Positions 62,872-64,000 of a DNA stretch of 64,000 bases are shown piece by piece. The first letter of the stretch is position 1. Every line of letters begins with the position of its first letter. The stretch spans positions 1 to 64,000 of the forward strand of contig NZ_CALEJS010000028.1 of NCBI RefSeq assembly GCF_937898475.1. The letters are read 5' to 3'. The translations under genes were made by a program, and so were the position numbers. The notes under the pieces were generated by a model that saw only the letters and a list, made by a program, of their open reading frames with translations, was not told the origin of the DNA and did no database searches. This stretch comes from an uncultured Chitinophaga sp. GTDB lineage: Bacteria; Bacteroidota; Bacteroidia; Chitinophagales; Chitinophagaceae.

Positions 62872-63702
62872 ATGATCAGAAAAGTAACCCGTACACTGGC
62901 GGCATGCGTCCTGGTTGGCGCCTTGTTTACAGCCTGTCAGAAAGAGAACACCGACACCGGACAGCAGGCAGCCGCAAAGATCCCCCAGGATGTGCTGCAG
63001 CAGATCAGCAACAAAGGTTTCAGCACCGCAGACGTAAGAAAAGTAGAAGGCGGGTATCTTGTAGAAGGAGATATCCTGCTGGATGAAAAAGAGCTGGCAG
63101 CTGCTTCCAGCTCTCCCACCCTGCGCATTGCAGAAGTGGAACAGTACCGCACCAACAACCTGGTAACCCGTCTGCCGCGTACAATCACGGTACGTGTCAC
63201 CGGTCTTACACAGGCGTTCATCAGCGGTACTGATCTGGCCATTCAGCGCTACAATGCACTGAACCTGAGCCTTCGCTTTCAGCGTGTAACCAGCGGCAGT
63301 GCCAACATTACCATCCAGGGGTTTTATGAAGGTCCCAGTGGTGGATTCATCACACTGGGTTCTGCCGGTTTTCCCACTTCGAGCGGTAATCCGTACAGCA
63401 CCATCCGTATGAACACCCATCCGCAGGCCTATGGCAGCAATCCCAATGTAAACTATGTAGGTTCCGTGATACAGCACGAGATAGGCCATTGCATCGGTAT
63501 GCGCCATACCGACTATATGAACCGTGCTTACAGCTGCGGCAGCAGCGGCGCCGGTAACGAAGGATCTGCCGGTGTAGGCGCTGTGCGTATTCCGGGTACG
63601 CCTTCAGGTCCGGACGCAGGTTCCTGGATGCTGGCCTGTTCCAATGGCGGCAACAGAACGTTTAATGCCAACGACATAATAGCGCTCAATTATTTGTATT
63701 AA
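62872..63702 (+). CDS. HEIGH-motif metalloprotease lipoprotein (M57-like)
   Basis: A 276-residue lipoprotein (signal with LFTAC at residues 18-22) of the dual-action HEIGH metallopeptidase type. The zinc motif HEIGHCIGMRH spans 202-212 with the metzincin third His. Residues 95-195 form the N-terminal part of the catalytic domain (PRTITVRVTGLTQAFISGTD). It probably faces the periplasm or cell surface. ATG 62872 is chosen because the signal peptide starts there; ATG 62824 is possible. It is divergent from the T9SS subtilase, so two proteases share this intergenic region. Confidence 0.85.
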   Translation: MIRKVTRTLAACVLVGALFTACQKENTDTGQQAAAKIPQDVLQQISNKGFSTADVRKVEGGYLVEGDILLDEKELAAASSSPTLRIAEVEQYRTNNLVTRLPRTITVRVTGLTQAFISGTDLAIQRYNALNLSLRFQRVTSGSANITIQGFYEGPSGGFITLGSAGFPTSSGNPYSTIRMNTHPQAYGSNPNVNYVGSVIQHEIGHCIGMRHTDYMNRAYSCGSSGAGNEGSAGVGAVRIPGTPSGPDAGSWMLACSNGGNRTFNANDIIALNYLY

Positions 63703-63705
63703 AAG

Positions 63706-63800
63706 GTTTGAGGTTCGTTGAATGTTATTGGTTTAGTTTCGTGTAATACACTATCAGGAACCTGTAACCTTTAACGAACCTCAACTTCAAACATCAAACT
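63706..63800. repeat. AACCTxx heptads with inverted arm
   Basis: GAGGTTCGTT (63710-63719) and AACGAACCTC (63773-63782) are a perfect 10-bp pair. AACCTGT, AACCTTT, AACGAAC, CTCAACT, TCAAACA, TCAAACT run in 7-base phase (63759-63800). It lies between convergent genes and overlaps the stop of the leftward one. Confidence 0.65.
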
Positions 63801-64000
63801 AACTTACACTCATACACGATAGAGCTGCACCTGTCTGTTTCCTTCAATGCTTTACGGTAGGAGCGGAAGCCACACCAGGCGCCGGCCAGCAGTCGGCTAT
63901 GGCCGGTTTTGTATTTCTCGCTGAGCAGGCTGACATAGAAAGCGTCGAACACCATGGGATGTTTCTTTACGATCTTCAGCTGGTGTTGCTGCAGCAGCTG
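63794..64000 (-). CDS. Unidentified protein, C-terminal part (window edge)
   Basis: The last 68 residues of a protein whose start is beyond the window. The end (LLSEKYKTGHSRLLAGAWCG, then FRSYRKALKETDRCSSIVYECKLV) is basic and soluble. I do not recognise the family; a transferase-type C-terminus is possible. It is convergent with the HEIGH protease gene. Confidence 0.55.
   Translation of the reverse strand, partial: QLLQQHQLKIVKKHPMVFDAFYVSLLSEKYKTGHSRLLAGAWCGFRSYRKALKETDRCSSIVYECKLV

Overview
The window looks like a chromosomal stretch from a Bacteroidota bacterium, most likely Chitinophagaceae and Chitinophaga-like. The signs are TAnnTTTG promoter boxes with TTG about 19 bases upstream, FecR/ECF sigma pairs, an outer-membrane barrel with a CarboxypepD_reg-like N-terminus, a subtilase with a type IX secretion tail, and many Bacteroidota families (DUF3667, DUF3810, DUF885, DUF1080). 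Most of the content is housekeeping. No rRNA operon, CRISPR array, prophage or biosynthetic cluster was seen.

Layout. 1-1000: IS3 transposase remnant, then a tRNA-Gly/tRNA-Leu pair with its own promoter and terminator. 1000-6260: barrel protein and AraC regulator, then a three-gene operon of a cNMP-domain histidine kinase, a response regulator fused to a thioredoxin-reductase-like flavoprotein, and a UBP-type zinc finger. 6400-13000: YD-repeat protein, DUF3667 membrane protein, enoyl-CoA hydratase, two small exported proteins and Tex. 13200-20000: MazG, a 1259-residue sensor kinase, and the yceD-rpmF-plsX cluster. 20200-30100: hybrid kinase, fructosamine-kinase-like protein, DUF3810, arginase, acyl-CoA dehydrogenase, YggS, TlpA-like protein and a serine hydrolase. 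30200-36600: YtxH and acidic protein, an SRPBCC pair, VOC, DUF1080, DUF885 and a DoxX/MauE protein. 36600-47500: three FecR proteins, one ECF sigma factor, one TonB-type barrel, a GH2 hydrolase and an AraC regulator. 48100-58600: xseAB, dcd, PPTase-aroK-DUF423-hydrolase, ftsK, lolA and lpdA. 58600-64000: arginase-family protein, T9SS subtilase, HEIGH metalloprotease and a truncated gene at the edge.

The most unusual structure is between genes. At least ten spacers hold words repeated with a period of 7 bases (sometimes 8 or 11), often arranged as a long inverted repeat. The words differ between loci (ACGCTGA, TTAGCTG, CCAAATA/TTTGGAA, GTTTGAAG, ATGTTATGTAG) but the architecture is the same. 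They lie mostly at 3' ends, especially between convergent genes, and resemble in principle the heptanucleotide tandem repeats of filamentous cyanobacteria.

The second candidate is the kinase / REC-flavoprotein / UBP-finger operon. Its flavoprotein has lost the CxxC pair of thioredoxin reductase, so it probably does something other than reduce thioredoxin. Smaller points are a hydrolase without its nucleophile serine, an arginase-family protein with Cys in a metal-ligand position, and genes whose promoter box sits 3-5 bases before the start codon, suggesting leaderless mRNAs.
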